A stretch of 64,000 bases of DNA, from assembly GCA_030550515.1 (NCBI GenBank), contig JAUQPE010000011.1, forward strand, positions 243,680 to 307,679. Direction: 5' to 3'. A model generated the notes under the pieces. That model saw nothing but the letters and a program-made list of their open reading frames with translations, was not told where the DNA came from and searched no databases. Both the position numbers and the translations under genes were made by a program. Numbering within the stretch: position 1 is the first letter of the stretch; each line of letters starts with the position of its first letter. Shown piece by piece: positions 38,420-47,821 of this stretch. Source of the DNA: Thermotogota bacterium (GTDB lineage: Bacteria; Thermotogota; Thermotogae; Thermotogales; Thermotogaceae).

Positions 38420-38827
38420 GTGGGGACCTTGATCGGGATACTCTTGACGATTGGAGTGGTATCTCTCCTGATCACCCTCGAAATCCTGGGCAAGAAATCG
38501 AGAAGAGAGGACCCCATTTCCCGCTTGGAAAGTCAACTGAGGAAGAAAGGGTTTTCCGTGGAGAGAAGAGAAACGGGTGCGTGCTCTCTCTTGCTGGCGA
38601 AAAAAGCGTTCAGGAAAATTTTGATGGTGGTTGGAAGGAGAGTGGACATCGATCTCTTGAAGGAGATCTTTTACACTTCTTACACCGAAGGTGTGAGCGA
38701 GGTGAACATCCTCTGTCCTGAAATCACCAAGGAAGCTTTGGAAGCGATCAAGATGATTGAGAAAAACAAAAAAGTTCACAAAACGAAGGTGAGGTACGAG
38801 CGTGATGTGGCGAGTTTTCGTGTTTAG
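38420..38827 (+). CDS. Small membrane-anchored protein, unknown
   Basis: 135 residues. One N-terminal membrane helix (GTLIGILLTIGVVSLLITLEIL), then a basic stretch and a mixed alpha/beta cytosolic domain (ILMVVGRRVDIDLLKEIFY, EVNILCPEITKEALEAIKMI). No family recognised. GTG at 38420 fits the GAGGTG ribosome site; GTG at 38411 is possible. It overlaps the Mrr-like gene by 23 bases, so the two are coupled. It is divergent from the MoxR operon. Confidence 0.65.
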   Translation: MGTLIGILLTIGVVSLLITLEILGKKSRREDPISRLESQLRKKGFSVERRETGACSLLLAKKAFRKILMVVGRRVDIDLLKEIFYTSYTEGVSEVNILCPEITKEALEAIKMIEKNKKVHKTKVRYERDVASFRV

Positions 38828-39260
38828 TGTGCTTCTCGCACTTTCGCTCTTTTTTTCGCTGAGAAAGTACAGGAAGAGGAGAAAAATCAAGCTCTTGTAC
38901 AAGAAGAGCCTGAAAGACCCGTACGATTTCGAATCTTTCGCATGCCATTATCTGAGAGAGAAGGGGTTTAAAGACGTTCGGCTCACACGGAAGAGCAAAG
39001 ACTTTGGAGCCGACGTGCTCGGAAGGAAGGGAAGAAGGCTCTTCGTCTTTCAGGTGAAGCGGTGGAACCATCCCGTGGGGAAAGAGATCGTGAAGGAGTT
39101 GATAATGGCGGCCTACGTCTACGGTGCGGAGGGCGTGGGGGTGTTCACCAACAACTCCGTCTCGAGAGGTTTGTGGGAGGAATTGGAGAAACTCAAAGGG
39201 AAAGGTTTCATAAAGGAAGTGATCGTGGTCAGCTGGGAAGACCTCAAGCCTCTGGGGTGA
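38805..39260 (+). CDS. Membrane-anchored Mrr-like restriction endonuclease fold protein
   Basis: 151 residues. N-terminal membrane helix (about 4-19) and basic linker RKYRKRRK. Then an Mrr-cat/DUF2034-type PD-(D/E)xK domain: Glu43 in DFESFACHYLREKGF, Asp70 in DFGADVL, and Gln83-x-Lys85 in FVFQVKRW. All three active-site elements are present, so a metal-dependent nuclease is likely. Mrr proteins cut modified DNA, but a membrane-tethered form may act on incoming DNA; that is inference. The last 17 bases overlap the convergent TolB-like gene. Confidence 0.78.
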   Translation: MWRVFVFSVLLALSLFFSLRKYRKRRKIKLLYKKSLKDPYDFESFACHYLREKGFKDVRLTRKSKDFGADVLGRKGRRLFVFQVKRWNHPVGKEIVKELIMAAYVYGAEGVGVFTNNSVSRGLWEELEKLKGKGFIKEVIVVSWEDLKPLG

Positions 39261-40416
39261 AAAACCTCACAACCCACACATCGGGTTCCCTGTCCCTTTC
39301 GTAGACGGAAAACGCTACGAGTGTCCCGTCTTCCGAAAAGGCTGGATAGAACGCGTCGTACGGGATGTCCTTCGTGAGACACCAGGTCTTCCCATCCCTC
39401 AAATCCTTCGCGTATATCCTGAAGATCCCATCCCTGTTCGAAGAGAAAACGAGGTAGTCCTCGAACACATCCGGGTCGAATTCGTTGTACGGGCTGTTTT
39501 CGATGGTTTCAATTTTTCCGTCCTCGAGCGACAGGAAGTATATCCCGGAATCCGCATCTTTGAATCCCACGAAGATCAAGCCGTTCTTGTACCTCACCGG
39601 CGTGAAAACCCAATCGAACGGAAGATCGTACACTTGCTCTTTCATGGTCTTCAAGTCTTTCAAAACGATGTGATTCGATCGCTGGTTCTCTTGGACGTAA
39701 ACTACCCTGTTTGCGTCGAACCAGTTCGGGTTGTAAGCGGCGAATGGGCCCGCCGAAATCCTCCTGACGCTCGAAGGACTTCCGGGAGAAAATGGTATCA
39801 AGTAGACGTTCCAATTGCCGTGGATCGATCCCTGGAACAGAAGTTGCTTTCCGTCCGGAGAGACCCGTGGGAAGTATTCGCTGCTTCCACGCACCGTTAT
39901 GGTGAGAAGTTCCCCACTCTTCCTATCCAACAAGAAGATGTCCCTGTTCCCGCCTATCCTGTCCGAAACGAAGACCAAGTAATCCTTGGAAAAGTCGCAG
40001 TACTCTTCCAACGCTGGGTGGTAGGTCAACCTAATGAAGTCTTCGAACTCTCCCTTCGCGAAGAGATGGAAGGACACCTTCTCTAAAGGGTAAGAAGCGC
40101 ATTCCATCACGAAGTCCCGGTAGTACTTGTAGCCTTTGGGATCGTAAGTGTAACGAGCCACCACTTCCGAACCTTCCAACCATTCCCCAACGTAGATCTC
40201 CTTTTCGGGATCGTATCTCAAGCGAAACTCCATCTCGAAATCGCACGGTCCGCTTTCGGCAAGAACGACTTGCTTTGGTAGAAGGCGCAAGATCGTGTTC
40301 CTTATTTCGTTGAAAGTTCGCAAAGACATTTCGTCACAGTTCATGCTTAAATTGAGAGTCACTACGGAGAAAGAGTAAAGAGGTATAATAATCAGCATAG
40401 CGAGAAGCTTGGCCAC
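39244..40416 (-). CDS. Exported TolB-like beta-propeller protein
   Basis: 390 residues from a GTG at 40416 with GAGGGGTGAG upstream. A signal peptide (AKLLAMLIIIPLYSFSVV) precedes an alpha/beta TolB-N-like region (about 20-130) and then WD40-like PD40 repeats: LVFVSDRIGGNRDIFLLDR, FPRVSPDGKQLLFQGS, LVFSSNRDGIFRIY and FSEDGTLVAFSVYER. TolB proteins work in the outer envelope; Thermotogales have an outer sheath. No tol or pal genes adjoin. Convergent with and overlapping the Mrr-like gene. Confidence 0.82.
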   Translation of the reverse strand: MAKLLAMLIIIPLYSFSVVTLNLSMNCDEMSLRTFNEIRNTILRLLPKQVVLAESGPCDFEMEFRLRYDPEKEIYVGEWLEGSEVVARYTYDPKGYKYYRDFVMECASYPLEKVSFHLFAKGEFEDFIRLTYHPALEEYCDFSKDYLVFVSDRIGGNRDIFLLDRKSGELLTITVRGSSEYFPRVSPDGKQLLFQGSIHGNWNVYLIPFSPGSPSSVRRISAGPFAAYNPNWFDANRVVYVQENQRSNHIVLKDLKTMKEQVYDLPFDWVFTPVRYKNGLIFVGFKDADSGIYFLSLEDGKIETIENSPYNEFDPDVFEDYLVFSSNRDGIFRIYAKDLRDGKTWCLTKDIPYDAFYPAFSEDGTLVAFSVYERDREPDVWVVRFFTPEA

Positions 40417-40443
40417 CTTCTCACCCCTCTGGAGGGATAAGAC

Positions 40444-41718
40444 ATGACTGAAACCATCGTGCTTTCAATCTTTATAGTAGTATACATCTTCATCGTTCTT
40501 GAAAGACACCACAAAGCAGTCGTTGCGATGATCGGTGGAACAACGATCACGCTCCTCGTGTTCAAAGATCCTCTCGAAGCGCTTGTGAAATACGTTGATT
40601 TCAACACCCTTTTCCTTCTGGTGGGAATGATGGTGCTCGTCGCCGTCGTTAAACGTAGTGGTTTTTTCCACTTTCTCGGCCTCTACGCCTTGAAACTGTC
40701 CAAGGGCAACATCCTCGTTCTCTACTTCATCTTGAACGTGTTCGTTGGGATTCTTTCCTCTTTCCTTGACAACGTAACGACCATTCTGGTGGCCATTCCC
40801 ATCTCTTTCGCCATATGCGACGCTGCCGACCTCGATCCGACGTTTTTCGTGATCTCTGAGATTTTGTCTTCGAACATAGGTGGAACAGCAACTCTGATAG
40901 GAGACCCCCCGAACATCATGATAGGTTCGGCCGCCGGCCTTGCGTTCACGGATTTCGTTTACCACTTGGCTCCTGCCGTGTTTCCAACTCTTTTGGCCGT
41001 TTTGGGATTGCTCGCCGTCGTGTACAGGAAGGAGATCTTCAGAAAGCTCCCAGAAGAGATCGTGCGAGGATTTGAACCGAAAAAGGCAATAGTCGACAAG
41101 AGGCTCTTTTACATATCCGTTTCCCTCATCCTTGTCGCTGTTGTGCTCTTCTCCCTCCAGAAAACGTTGAATCTCGAAAGTTTTGAGATCGCTCTACTTG
41201 TGGGGTTCTTTTCTCTGATTTTCTTGAAAAAGGAAGAGGTTGAGGAAGTGTTGAGGGAAGTGGAGTGGGGAACCCTGTTCTTCTTCATAGGCCTCTTCCT
41301 TGTGGTGGGAGCCTTGGAGGAGACGGGGATCGTGGACAGGATAGCGACCTTTTTGAAGACGCTTTCCGGTACCTCGCTGGACAGGTCCCTGATCGCGGTG
41401 CTCGTGTTTTCGGGAGTGCTCTCGGCGTTCATCGGAAGCGTTCCGTTTACGGCTACAATGATTCCCGTTGTAAGGAGACTCGTCGAAGTGGTACCGGCAT
41501 CTCCCTCGGCACCGCACCCCCTTTGGTGGGCGTTGTCTCTGGGTGCTTGTCTTGGCGCAAACGGGAGTTTGATAGGAGGACAAGCGAACATGGTAGGGCT
41601 CTCTCTCTTTCAAGGGCGTGGCAAGAATATCTCTTTTATCCAATTCCTGAAGGTGGGATTCCCCATCGTGATCTTGAGCCTTCTGCTTTCGATACCTTAC
41701 CTCGTTTTGAGGTACTGA
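40444..41718 (+). CDS. ArsB/NhaD-superfamily ion permease
   Basis: 424 residues with about eleven membrane helices. SSFLDNVTTILVAIPISF and GGTATLIGDPPNIMIG in the first half, and GSVPFTATMIPVV and GANGSLIGGQANMV in the second, are the paired motifs of the ion transporter superfamily. Substrate may be an anion, arsenite or sodium/proton exchange; sequence alone does not decide. No ars genes nearby. ATG at 40444 with GGAGGG upstream, divergent from the TolB-like gene with only 27 bases between. Confidence 0.83.
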   Translation: MTETIVLSIFIVVYIFIVLERHHKAVVAMIGGTTITLLVFKDPLEALVKYVDFNTLFLLVGMMVLVAVVKRSGFFHFLGLYALKLSKGNILVLYFILNVFVGILSSFLDNVTTILVAIPISFAICDAADLDPTFFVISEILSSNIGGTATLIGDPPNIMIGSAAGLAFTDFVYHLAPAVFPTLLAVLGLLAVVYRKEIFRKLPEEIVRGFEPKKAIVDKRLFYISVSLILVAVVLFSLQKTLNLESFEIALLVGFFSLIFLKKEEVEEVLREVEWGTLFFFIGLFLVVGALEETGIVDRIATFLKTLSGTSLDRSLIAVLVFSGVLSAFIGSVPFTATMIPVVRRLVEVVPASPSAPHPLWWALSLGACLGANGSLIGGQANMVGLSLFQGRGKNISFIQFLKVGFPIVILSLLLSIPYLVLRY

Positions 41719-41733
41719 AGAAGGTGATCGCGC

Positions 41734-42954
41734 GTGACGTTGGGAAACTGCTTGATATTGCAGGATTTTAAATCCGAACCTTTCCTCGGTTGGTTGGAGG
41801 TGGAGGATGGCAAGATAAAGAGGGTCGTGAAGGGAAGACGCGAGGACATCGATCAACCACTCGAAGGTAAGCTTGTGATGCCTGCGCTTTACAACACCCA
41901 CACGCACGCGGCCATGAGTCTGCTCCGTGGTGTGGCGGAAGACGTGACGTTTGAGGAGTGGCTCTTCGGGAGGATCCTTCCCCTCGAGGAAAGGTTGACG
42001 GAAGAGATGGTCTACTACGGTACCATCCTCGCCCAGATGGAAATGGCACGGAACGGTGTGGTTGGTTTTGCCGACATGTACTTTCACGAAGACGCCGTAG
42101 CGAGGGCCGTGGCCGATTTTGGATTAAGGGCCCTCCTGACGAGAGGATTGGTGGATGTCGGCGGCGATGATGGGGGAAGACTCAAGGAAAATCTAAAGCT
42201 GTACGAGAGATGGAACGGTTACGATGGGAGGATACTCGTGGGTCTTGGCCCTCACTCTCCTTACTCGTGCTCCAGAGGCTATCTCGAAAAGATCTTCGAT
42301 GTGGCGAAAGAGCACGACATACCTGTGGTCATACACTTGTACGAGACAGCCCAGGAAAGGTACGATTTGGAAGAACTGTTGAGACTTGGATTGGGAGAGG
42401 TGAAAGTGATAGCGGCACATTGTGTACACGTTCCAACGGAAAAGCTTCCACTCCTTTCAAAGTTGAACTTTTACGTTTCTCACAACCCAACCAGCAACTT
42501 GAAATTGGGTAACGGTGTGGCTCCCGTTCGGGAAATGTTGAGAGAAGGCGTGAAAGTCACCTTCGGAACGGATGGGCCCGCCAGCAACAACACTTTGGAC
42601 ATTTTCCACGAAATGAGACTTGCCAGCCTCCTCCAGAAAATGAAGGATCCAAGTGCGTTGGACGTCGAAACCTGCTTGAAGATGGCCACAGTGGATGGAG
42701 CGGAGGCTTTAGGGTTCGAAGGTGGAGCGATAAGAGAAGGGTTTGAGGCAGACCTTGTGGTACTTGACCTCAAGAAGCCTTCGTTTTTCCCCCTCAAACA
42801 CGCCAAACGTCACCTCGTCCACGCCTTCTCTGGGGAGGTTTTCGCAACTATGGTGAAGGGAAGATGGGTCTATTTCAATGGAGAGTACCCAACGATAGAC
42901 GAAGGGGAAGTTTACAAAAAATTGGCCGAAATAGAGGAGAAACTCTATTCCTGA
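41734..42954 (+). CDS. mtaD: 5-methylthioadenosine / S-adenosylhomocysteine deaminase
   Basis: 406 residues of the amidohydrolase family. Metal motif THTH with His56 and His58, further ligands in VVIHLYE and IAAHCVH, and the catalytic Asp in [11 protein letters not shown]. It closely resembles T. maritima TM0936, whose activity on MTA and SAH was determined experimentally. Makes methylthioinosine or S-inosylhomocysteine. GTG at 41734 follows GAAGGTGA. Together with mtnA (19097-20152) it points to an MTA recycling route through methylthioinosine. Confidence 0.93.
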   Translation: MTLGNCLILQDFKSEPFLGWLEVEDGKIKRVVKGRREDIDQPLEGKLVMPALYNTHTHAAMSLLRGVAEDVTFEEWLFGRILPLEERLTEEMVYYGTILAQMEMARNGVVGFADMYFHEDAVARAVADFGLRALLTRGLVDVGGDDGGRLKENLKLYERWNGYDGRILVGLGPHSPYSCSRGYLEKIFDVAKEHDIPVVIHLYETAQERYDLEELLRLGLGEVKVIAAHCVHVPTEKLPLLSKLNFYVSHNPTSNLKLGNGVAPVREMLREGVKVTFGTDGPASNNTLDIFHEMRLASLLQKMKDPSALDVETCLKMATVDGAEALGFEGGAIREGFEADLVVLDLKKPSFFPLKHAKRHLVHAFSGEVFATMVKGRWVYFNGEYPTIDEGEVYKKLAEIEEKLYS

Positions 42955-42979
42955 TAGAATTTTCCGGGAGGTTGAAGAG

Positions 42980-43324
42980 ATGTTGAGCGTGTACCTAAAA
43001 TCGAAAATCCACATGGCCACGGTAACGGGGAAGGAATTGTACTACGAAGGCAGCGTGGAGTTAGACGAGGAAATAATGGAAAAAGCTGGAATTTCCGAGA
43101 ACGAAATGGTCCTCGTGGTGAACGTGAACAACGGCGAAAGGTTCGCCACCTACGTGATAAGGGGCAAGAGAGGTAGCAGAGAGGTTAAGTTGAACGGAGC
43201 GGCTGCGAGGCTGGCGGAGATCGGAGACCGCGTCATAATAATGGCCTTCGCGCTGAGCGACGCGCCCGTGAAACCAAAGGTCGTGATCTTGAACGAAAAG
43301 AACGAGATCGTTCAGGAGAAGTGA
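42980..43324 (+). CDS. panD: Aspartate 1-decarboxylase proenzyme
   Basis: 114 residues. Self-cleaves between Gly24 and Ser25 in YYEGSVEL to make the pyruvoyl cofactor, then turns aspartate into beta-alanine for pantothenate. Lys9, Arg54 region (TYVIRGKRG) and [15 protein letters not shown] are conserved. Good ribosome site GGGAGG before the ATG at 42980. It is four bases ahead of the pseudouridine synthase gene. No other pan genes are in the window. Confidence 0.94.
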   Translation: MLSVYLKSKIHMATVTGKELYYEGSVELDEEIMEKAGISENEMVLVVNVNNGERFATYVIRGKRGSREVKLNGAAARLAEIGDRVIIMAFALSDAPVKPKVVILNEKNEIVQEK

Positions 43325-43328
43325 GAGA

Positions 43329-44243
43329 ATGAGGTTGGAAGTGAACACCGAGAACTACTATCGAAGGCTCGACAAGTTCCTTCGCAACCAACTCAAAAAC
43401 ATACCCCTCTCGACCATTTACAAGCTGATCAGGAAGGGAAAGGTGTACGTGAACGGCAAGAGGGTGAGGGACCCCTCCTTCGATTTGGAGGAGGGAGACG
43501 TGGTGGAGCTCCGCTACGTCAACGTCGAGAACCTCCCAAAGAGGGAGAAGAAGGAAAACCTTGTTCCCATACCCATGCAACTCGACGTAGTCTACGAAAG
43601 CGAGGACTACCTGGTGGTGAACAAACCCGCAGGAATACCCATGCACCCCGGCAAGGGTGTGCACGTTGCAACCCTCATAGAGGGGCTCCTGTACTATGGG
43701 GAGAAGAAGGGGTTCGTTCCGTACCTTGTCCACAGGATCGACATGGACACGTCGGGGCTTCTTCTTGTTGCGAAGAGCAAAGAAGCCGCCAGGGTTCTGT
43801 CCCAGCTCTTCAGGGAGAAGAAGATGGAGAAACTCTACCTGACTCTCGTGAAAGGACAGCCACCGGAGAAAGGAACCATAGAAATACCCTTGGACGGATC
43901 TCCTGCGGTCACGGAGTACTGGCTCGTGCGTTCCTTCGACGAGGTGAGTTTCTTGAAAGTGAAGATCATCACCGGCAAGAAACACCAGATAAGGAGGCAC
44001 CTAGCAGGGATCGGATATCCCATTGTGGGAGACAACGACTACGGAGACAGACCGTTCAACAGGGAATTCAGAAAACGCTATGGTTTGAAGAGGATGTTCC
44101 TCCACAGCTACTCGATTTCCTTTAGGGATCCCTGGGACAACGAAGAAAGATCGTTCGTGGCCAAGCTCTCGTCCGATCTCTTGGAGGTGCTCTTTCTTTT
44201 GGAGAAGGGGAGTACGAAGTGGTTGGAAGAGTTCTTCTGGTGA
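43329..44243 (+). CDS. RluD-type 23S rRNA/tRNA pseudouridine synthase
   Basis: 304 residues. An S4 RNA-binding domain (about 10-65, RLDKFLRNQLKNIPLSTIYKLI) precedes the RluA-family catalytic domain with HRIDMDTSGLLLVAKS, whose aspartate is the nucleophile, and GKKHQIRRHL. Likely isomerises uridines in the large ribosomal RNA; the exact site cannot be assigned among RluA, C and D. ATG at 43329 four bases after panD. Its end overlaps the next gene by 25 bases. Confidence 0.9.
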   Translation: MRLEVNTENYYRRLDKFLRNQLKNIPLSTIYKLIRKGKVYVNGKRVRDPSFDLEEGDVVELRYVNVENLPKREKKENLVPIPMQLDVVYESEDYLVVNKPAGIPMHPGKGVHVATLIEGLLYYGEKKGFVPYLVHRIDMDTSGLLLVAKSKEAARVLSQLFREKKMEKLYLTLVKGQPPEKGTIEIPLDGSPAVTEYWLVRSFDEVSFLKVKIITGKKHQIRRHLAGIGYPIVGDNDYGDRPFNREFRKRYGLKRMFLHSYSISFRDPWDNEERSFVAKLSSDLLEVLFLLEKGSTKWLEEFFW

Positions 44244-45157
44244 TCTGTTTGATCCATGTGGGCGTGATCTTCTCCGGAAAGATCGTCTTCAACTCTTACG
44301 ACAACACCCTTCTGATCTCTGATACAAAAGAAAAGTTTTCTTTCACCGTGAACACAAACCTCGCACCTTTTAGGACCAAGGGGAAATTCGTTTACACTCC
44401 ACCTAAGGTGAAAGGTATCTCCCACGACTTGCCGGAAGGAGAAATATTGGTTTTGGAAAACCTTGTGACCATCGGACCGGTGGGAACAGACATCGTGGTT
44501 TCAAAGGAAGTCTTTCAGAAGCTCAAGGAGAGGATCGATTTTGAGTACGTGTGCGGTTACTATCCTGTGGAGGTGCTTTCGAACGAGATCGTGCTCGTGA
44601 AAGAAAGAATGGAGAAGAAGGATCTGAGGGAATACCTGAGTTGTCTTCTTGATCGATTCGAACTCCCAAAGGTCGTTTCAGTAGGCACCCTGAAAGTTAC
44701 CCCCACTCCACCTCAGGTTTCTGTCCTCGAGTGTCATCACGTTGAGTGGGGATCCGTTTTTCTCCTGAAAGTTGAGGACGACTCGCCTTACGAGGTGTAC
44801 TGGAACGGGGAGAAGGGAAAACTTTGGTTTCACGCGAGAGAACCTTTCGAAATTTCACTGAGGGTGGTGGATATCTTTGGTGAAGGAACGGAAACGACAC
44901 TTTCGACGAGGGAAACGTTTTCTCTTTTTGTGGAACACACCATAACCGTTTGGCGTGGTGAGGAAATCTTGCTGCCCGATCGGCTCACGTGGTTTTTCTT
45001 TCCCACGGGAAGTTTCGTGAAGAAGCTCTCGTGTGAGTTCCCCGGAAAGTTTCATCTCCTCGGCTTTGACGGTACTGGATATCGGGTCTTACTGAGGCTG
45101 CACGTCATACCTCGGGAATTTTTCGTGTCGAGAAATTTTCCTCACTTTACAGAGTGA
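44219..45157 (+). CDS. Exported protein of unknown function
   Basis: 312 residues from a GTG at 44219 (GGGGAG upstream). An N-terminal hydrophobic stretch (RVLLVICLIHVGVIFSGKIVF) looks like a signal peptide or anchor. The rest is beta-rich with scattered cysteines and no recognised domain; the second half (TPTPPQVSVLECHHVEWGSV onward) could be an Ig-like or beta-sandwich module. It overlaps the pseudouridine synthase gene and is followed by another envelope gene. Confidence 0.65.
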   Translation: MVGRVLLVICLIHVGVIFSGKIVFNSYDNTLLISDTKEKFSFTVNTNLAPFRTKGKFVYTPPKVKGISHDLPEGEILVLENLVTIGPVGTDIVVSKEVFQKLKERIDFEYVCGYYPVEVLSNEIVLVKERMEKKDLREYLSCLLDRFELPKVVSVGTLKVTPTPPQVSVLECHHVEWGSVFLLKVEDDSPYEVYWNGEKGKLWFHAREPFEISLRVVDIFGEGTETTLSTRETFSLFVEHTITVWRGEEILLPDRLTWFFFPTGSFVKKLSCEFPGKFHLLGFDGTGYRVLLRLHVIPREFFVSRNFPHFTE

Positions 45158-45202
45158 GGGGGTGAGGTTACGCTTGAGTTCACGAGGAGACGGTTCTTCT
45201 CC

Positions 45203-46444
45203 ATGTTCTTGATCTGTGCGATCGTGATGATCTCAGTTTACCTCCCAAAGAGAGTGATCTTGGACGAGATGGGCATGCGATTTTCTTTTCTTTTCGACGA
45301 AATGATAGACGGTGAAAGAATCGTGTTGTACGACGTCTCGGAAGGAGGAGATATCCCTTCTTCCGCTGAAGTGGTGATCCTTTCCGGAGAGCCAGCTCCA
45401 GGTATCGATCCGACCGCTTTGGCGAAAAGGCTCGCTGGAAAATGGCTCGGAATGGTTGAATTCAACCCTTCCTGGGATCTCGCGAGGAAGGTTGCACTCT
45501 TGAAAGGCGATGGGAAAGTTTTTCGTGTACACACTGTGAGGACAGAAGAAGTGGAAAAGCTCAGGCTTGACAAGAAGGCGCTCTTCCATCGGTTCAGGAG
45601 GGCCGTGCTCGAAAGAAGTGTGGAAGTCCTGTGGGTGAGGGACGAACTCCCTTGGAAGGACGAACTGGTGGAGGACTTGAGGAAGAGCCTTCGAGGAAAG
45701 GAAGTCTCGTTTCCCGCTCCTCCCCAGGAGTCCTTGGGGAATTTCACCTGGATGCTCCTTATTCCCGCCCTCTTCTTGGTCGCATCACTCCATCCCCTTT
45801 TTCTTGGAGTTTTGATCGTTCTTCCATTCTCGTACGAGTGGTTTGTCTCGCTTTCGGCGATCTTCGGCGTCCTTGGGGCGTACTTTGTGCCGAAGAAAAG
45901 GATCGTAAAGCTGGTTAGTGTACTGCTTCTTTCTCTGTGCGTTTTACTGGTACTTTCCGACTTCAACCACTTGAACCATTTGCTCGAGTTCAGGGGTGTG
46001 AAGGTCTCGCTCACGCTTTTACCTGCCATCATCCTGATCAAGGGTTTGTGGAGGCATCGAAGGAACTGGAAGAGGTACCTCCCGATATTTTTGGTCTCGA
46101 TACCGATCGGCTTGTACTACATTTCGAGGTCTGGGAACTACGGTTTTGTCAGCGACTTGGAAAGAAAATTCAGAGATCTCATCGAGGAGATCTTGTTCGT
46201 CAGGCCCCGCTTTAAGGAGGTTTTCACCTATCCGTTTTTCTGGTTGAGAGAGGTAAGGGAAGAAATCGATTTCCTGGTGGAAGCGTTAGGCAGTGTGGCC
46301 ATTGTATCGTTGTTCAACACCTTCTGTCACGTGAAGACACCCGTTCTCGTTTCCCTAGCCAGGAGTTTTTTGGGCGTTCTGCTCGGTTACCTTTTGTTCT
46401 TGTTCTTGAAAGTCCCGCTAAAACGCATCTTAACGAACGAATAA
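45203..46444 (+). CDS. Polytopic membrane protein, DUF5693-like
   Basis: 413 residues. One N-terminal membrane helix, a cytosolic or external alpha/beta domain of about 150 residues ending in KVFRVHTVRTEEVEKL, then about seven membrane helices. The layout and the RVHT motif recall DUF5693 proteins, often near cell-wall polymer genes, but I am not certain. Start is doubtful: ATG 45203 has GAGGAGA about 12 bases before. The frame continues upstream through EFTRRRFFS, where a strong GGGGGTGAGG site points at a CTT/TTG position (45173-45176) with no in-frame standard start. Confidence 0.65.
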   Translation: MFLICAIVMISVYLPKRVILDEMGMRFSFLFDEMIDGERIVLYDVSEGGDIPSSAEVVILSGEPAPGIDPTALAKRLAGKWLGMVEFNPSWDLARKVALLKGDGKVFRVHTVRTEEVEKLRLDKKALFHRFRRAVLERSVEVLWVRDELPWKDELVEDLRKSLRGKEVSFPAPPQESLGNFTWMLLIPALFLVASLHPLFLGVLIVLPFSYEWFVSLSAIFGVLGAYFVPKKRIVKLVSVLLLSLCVLLVLSDFNHLNHLLEFRGVKVSLTLLPAIILIKGLWRHRRNWKRYLPIFLVSIPIGLYYISRSGNYGFVSDLERKFRDLIEEILFVRPRFKEVFTYPFFWLREVREEIDFLVEALGSVAIVSLFNTFCHVKTPVLVSLARSFLGVLLGYLLFLFLKVPLKRILTNE

Positions 46445-46501
46445 CTTGTGTTTCAAGCTCGGCGTTTATATTCTAAGGCATATAAGAAAGGAGGTGGGGT
46501 T

Positions 46502-47821
46502 ATGACGGTTGAGCAACTCGAGCGGGTGATAAAGGAAGAAAACATTAAGTTCATACGACTCCAGTTCACAGACATCAGCGGCAGACTCAAGAACGTCGAG
46601 GTCACGTCAGAGATCTTCCTGGATGAACTCGAAACAGGCATCATGTTCGATGGCTCGTCGATCGAAGGTTTTGTGAGGATCGAGGAGTCTGACATGTACT
46701 TGAAACCAGACATCTCCACTTTTGCAATCCTTCCTTGGACTACCGACAACGCCAAGAGCGCCAGGATCATCTGCGACGTCTACACACCTGATGGAAAACC
46801 TTTCGAAGGAGATCCCAGGTTCAGGTTGAAAAGGATGATGGAGAAAGCTCGGGAACTCGGTTACGTCCCTTACGCTGGTCCCGAAATGGAATTCTTCATC
46901 GTACCGTTGGATGAGAACGGAAAACCCACCCCAGCCTTTCTGGACCGCGGTGGATACTTCGATCTTCTACCTTTAAGTAAGGTCGAGGAAATAAGAAAGG
47001 ATATCGCTTTGAACCTGGAAAAGATGGGAATCGTAGTCGAAGCCACTCACCACGAAGTGGCACCATCGCAGCACGAGGTGGACTTCAAATACGACAACTT
47101 CCTCAAAACGGCGGACAACGTTCAAACGGTGAAGTTGGTCATAAAAACGACCGCCATCTATCACGGCTTCCACGCGACTTTCATGCCTAAACCCTTCTTT
47201 GGCGTGAACGGTTCCGGCATGCACGTTCACATGAGTCTCTTCAAGGGTGAAGAGAACGCCTTCTACGATCCAACAGACCCATTCGGCCTATCGGACGTGT
47301 TGAAGTATTTCGTTGGAGGGTTGTTGAAACATGCGAGGGCGCTCTGTGCTATCACCAATCCCACGGTGAACAGCTACAAGAGGCTCGTGCCCGGTTACGA
47401 GGCTCCCGTGAACGTGGCGTGGTCGGTTGGAAACAGATCCGCTCTGATAAGGATTCCGAAGGCAAGAGGAAAGGGTACAAGGCTCGAGTACAGATCGCCC
47501 GATCCTTCCTGCAACATATACCTCGCCCTCGCCGCGATGTTGGCAGCCGGTTTGGATGGGATCGTGAACAAGATAGAACCCCCCACACCTGTAGAGGGGA
47601 ACATCTACCACATGTCTGCCGAAAAGAAAGCAAAGCTCAGGATAGGTTCGCTCCCCGCTACCCTCAAAGAAGCCATTGAAGAGCTCAAGAAAGACGATGT
47701 TATAATAGATGCGTTGGGAGAACACATCTTCGAAAAGCTCGTTGAAACGGCTGAGAGGGAGTGGAGAGAATTCAGCATCCACGTCACGGATTGGGAGCTC
47801 GAAAGGTATTTGTACTTGTGA
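46502..47821 (+). CDS. glnA: Glutamine synthetase type I
   Basis: 439 residues from the ATG at 46502 with AAAGGAGGTGGGG before it; the frame open to 46448 has no ribosome site. Short GSI-alpha form. The MFDGSSIEGF, PEMEFFIV, EVAPSQHEVDFKYD, NGSGMHVHMSLFKG and EYRSPDPSCNIYLA motifs for metal, ATP and glutamate binding are intact. Makes glutamine from glutamate, ammonia and ATP. The stop overlaps the start of a secreted propeller gene. Confidence 0.97.
   Translation: MTVEQLERVIKEENIKFIRLQFTDISGRLKNVEVTSEIFLDELETGIMFDGSSIEGFVRIEESDMYLKPDISTFAILPWTTDNAKSARIICDVYTPDGKPFEGDPRFRLKRMMEKARELGYVPYAGPEMEFFIVPLDENGKPTPAFLDRGGYFDLLPLSKVEEIRKDIALNLEKMGIVVEATHHEVAPSQHEVDFKYDNFLKTADNVQTVKLVIKTTAIYHGFHATFMPKPFFGVNGSGMHVHMSLFKGEENAFYDPTDPFGLSDVLKYFVGGLLKHARALCAITNPTVNSYKRLVPGYEAPVNVAWSVGNRSALIRIPKARGKGTRLEYRSPDPSCNIYLALAAMLAAGLDGIVNKIEPPTPVEGNIYHMSAEKKAKLRIGSLPATLKEAIEELKKDDVIIDALGEHIFEKLVETAEREWREFSIHVTDWELERYLYL

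Noticed and set aside
38330..38902. Long upstream extension of the MoxR gene
   Set aside because: It overlaps two plus-strand genes; a ribosome site and family-like start occur at 38329.
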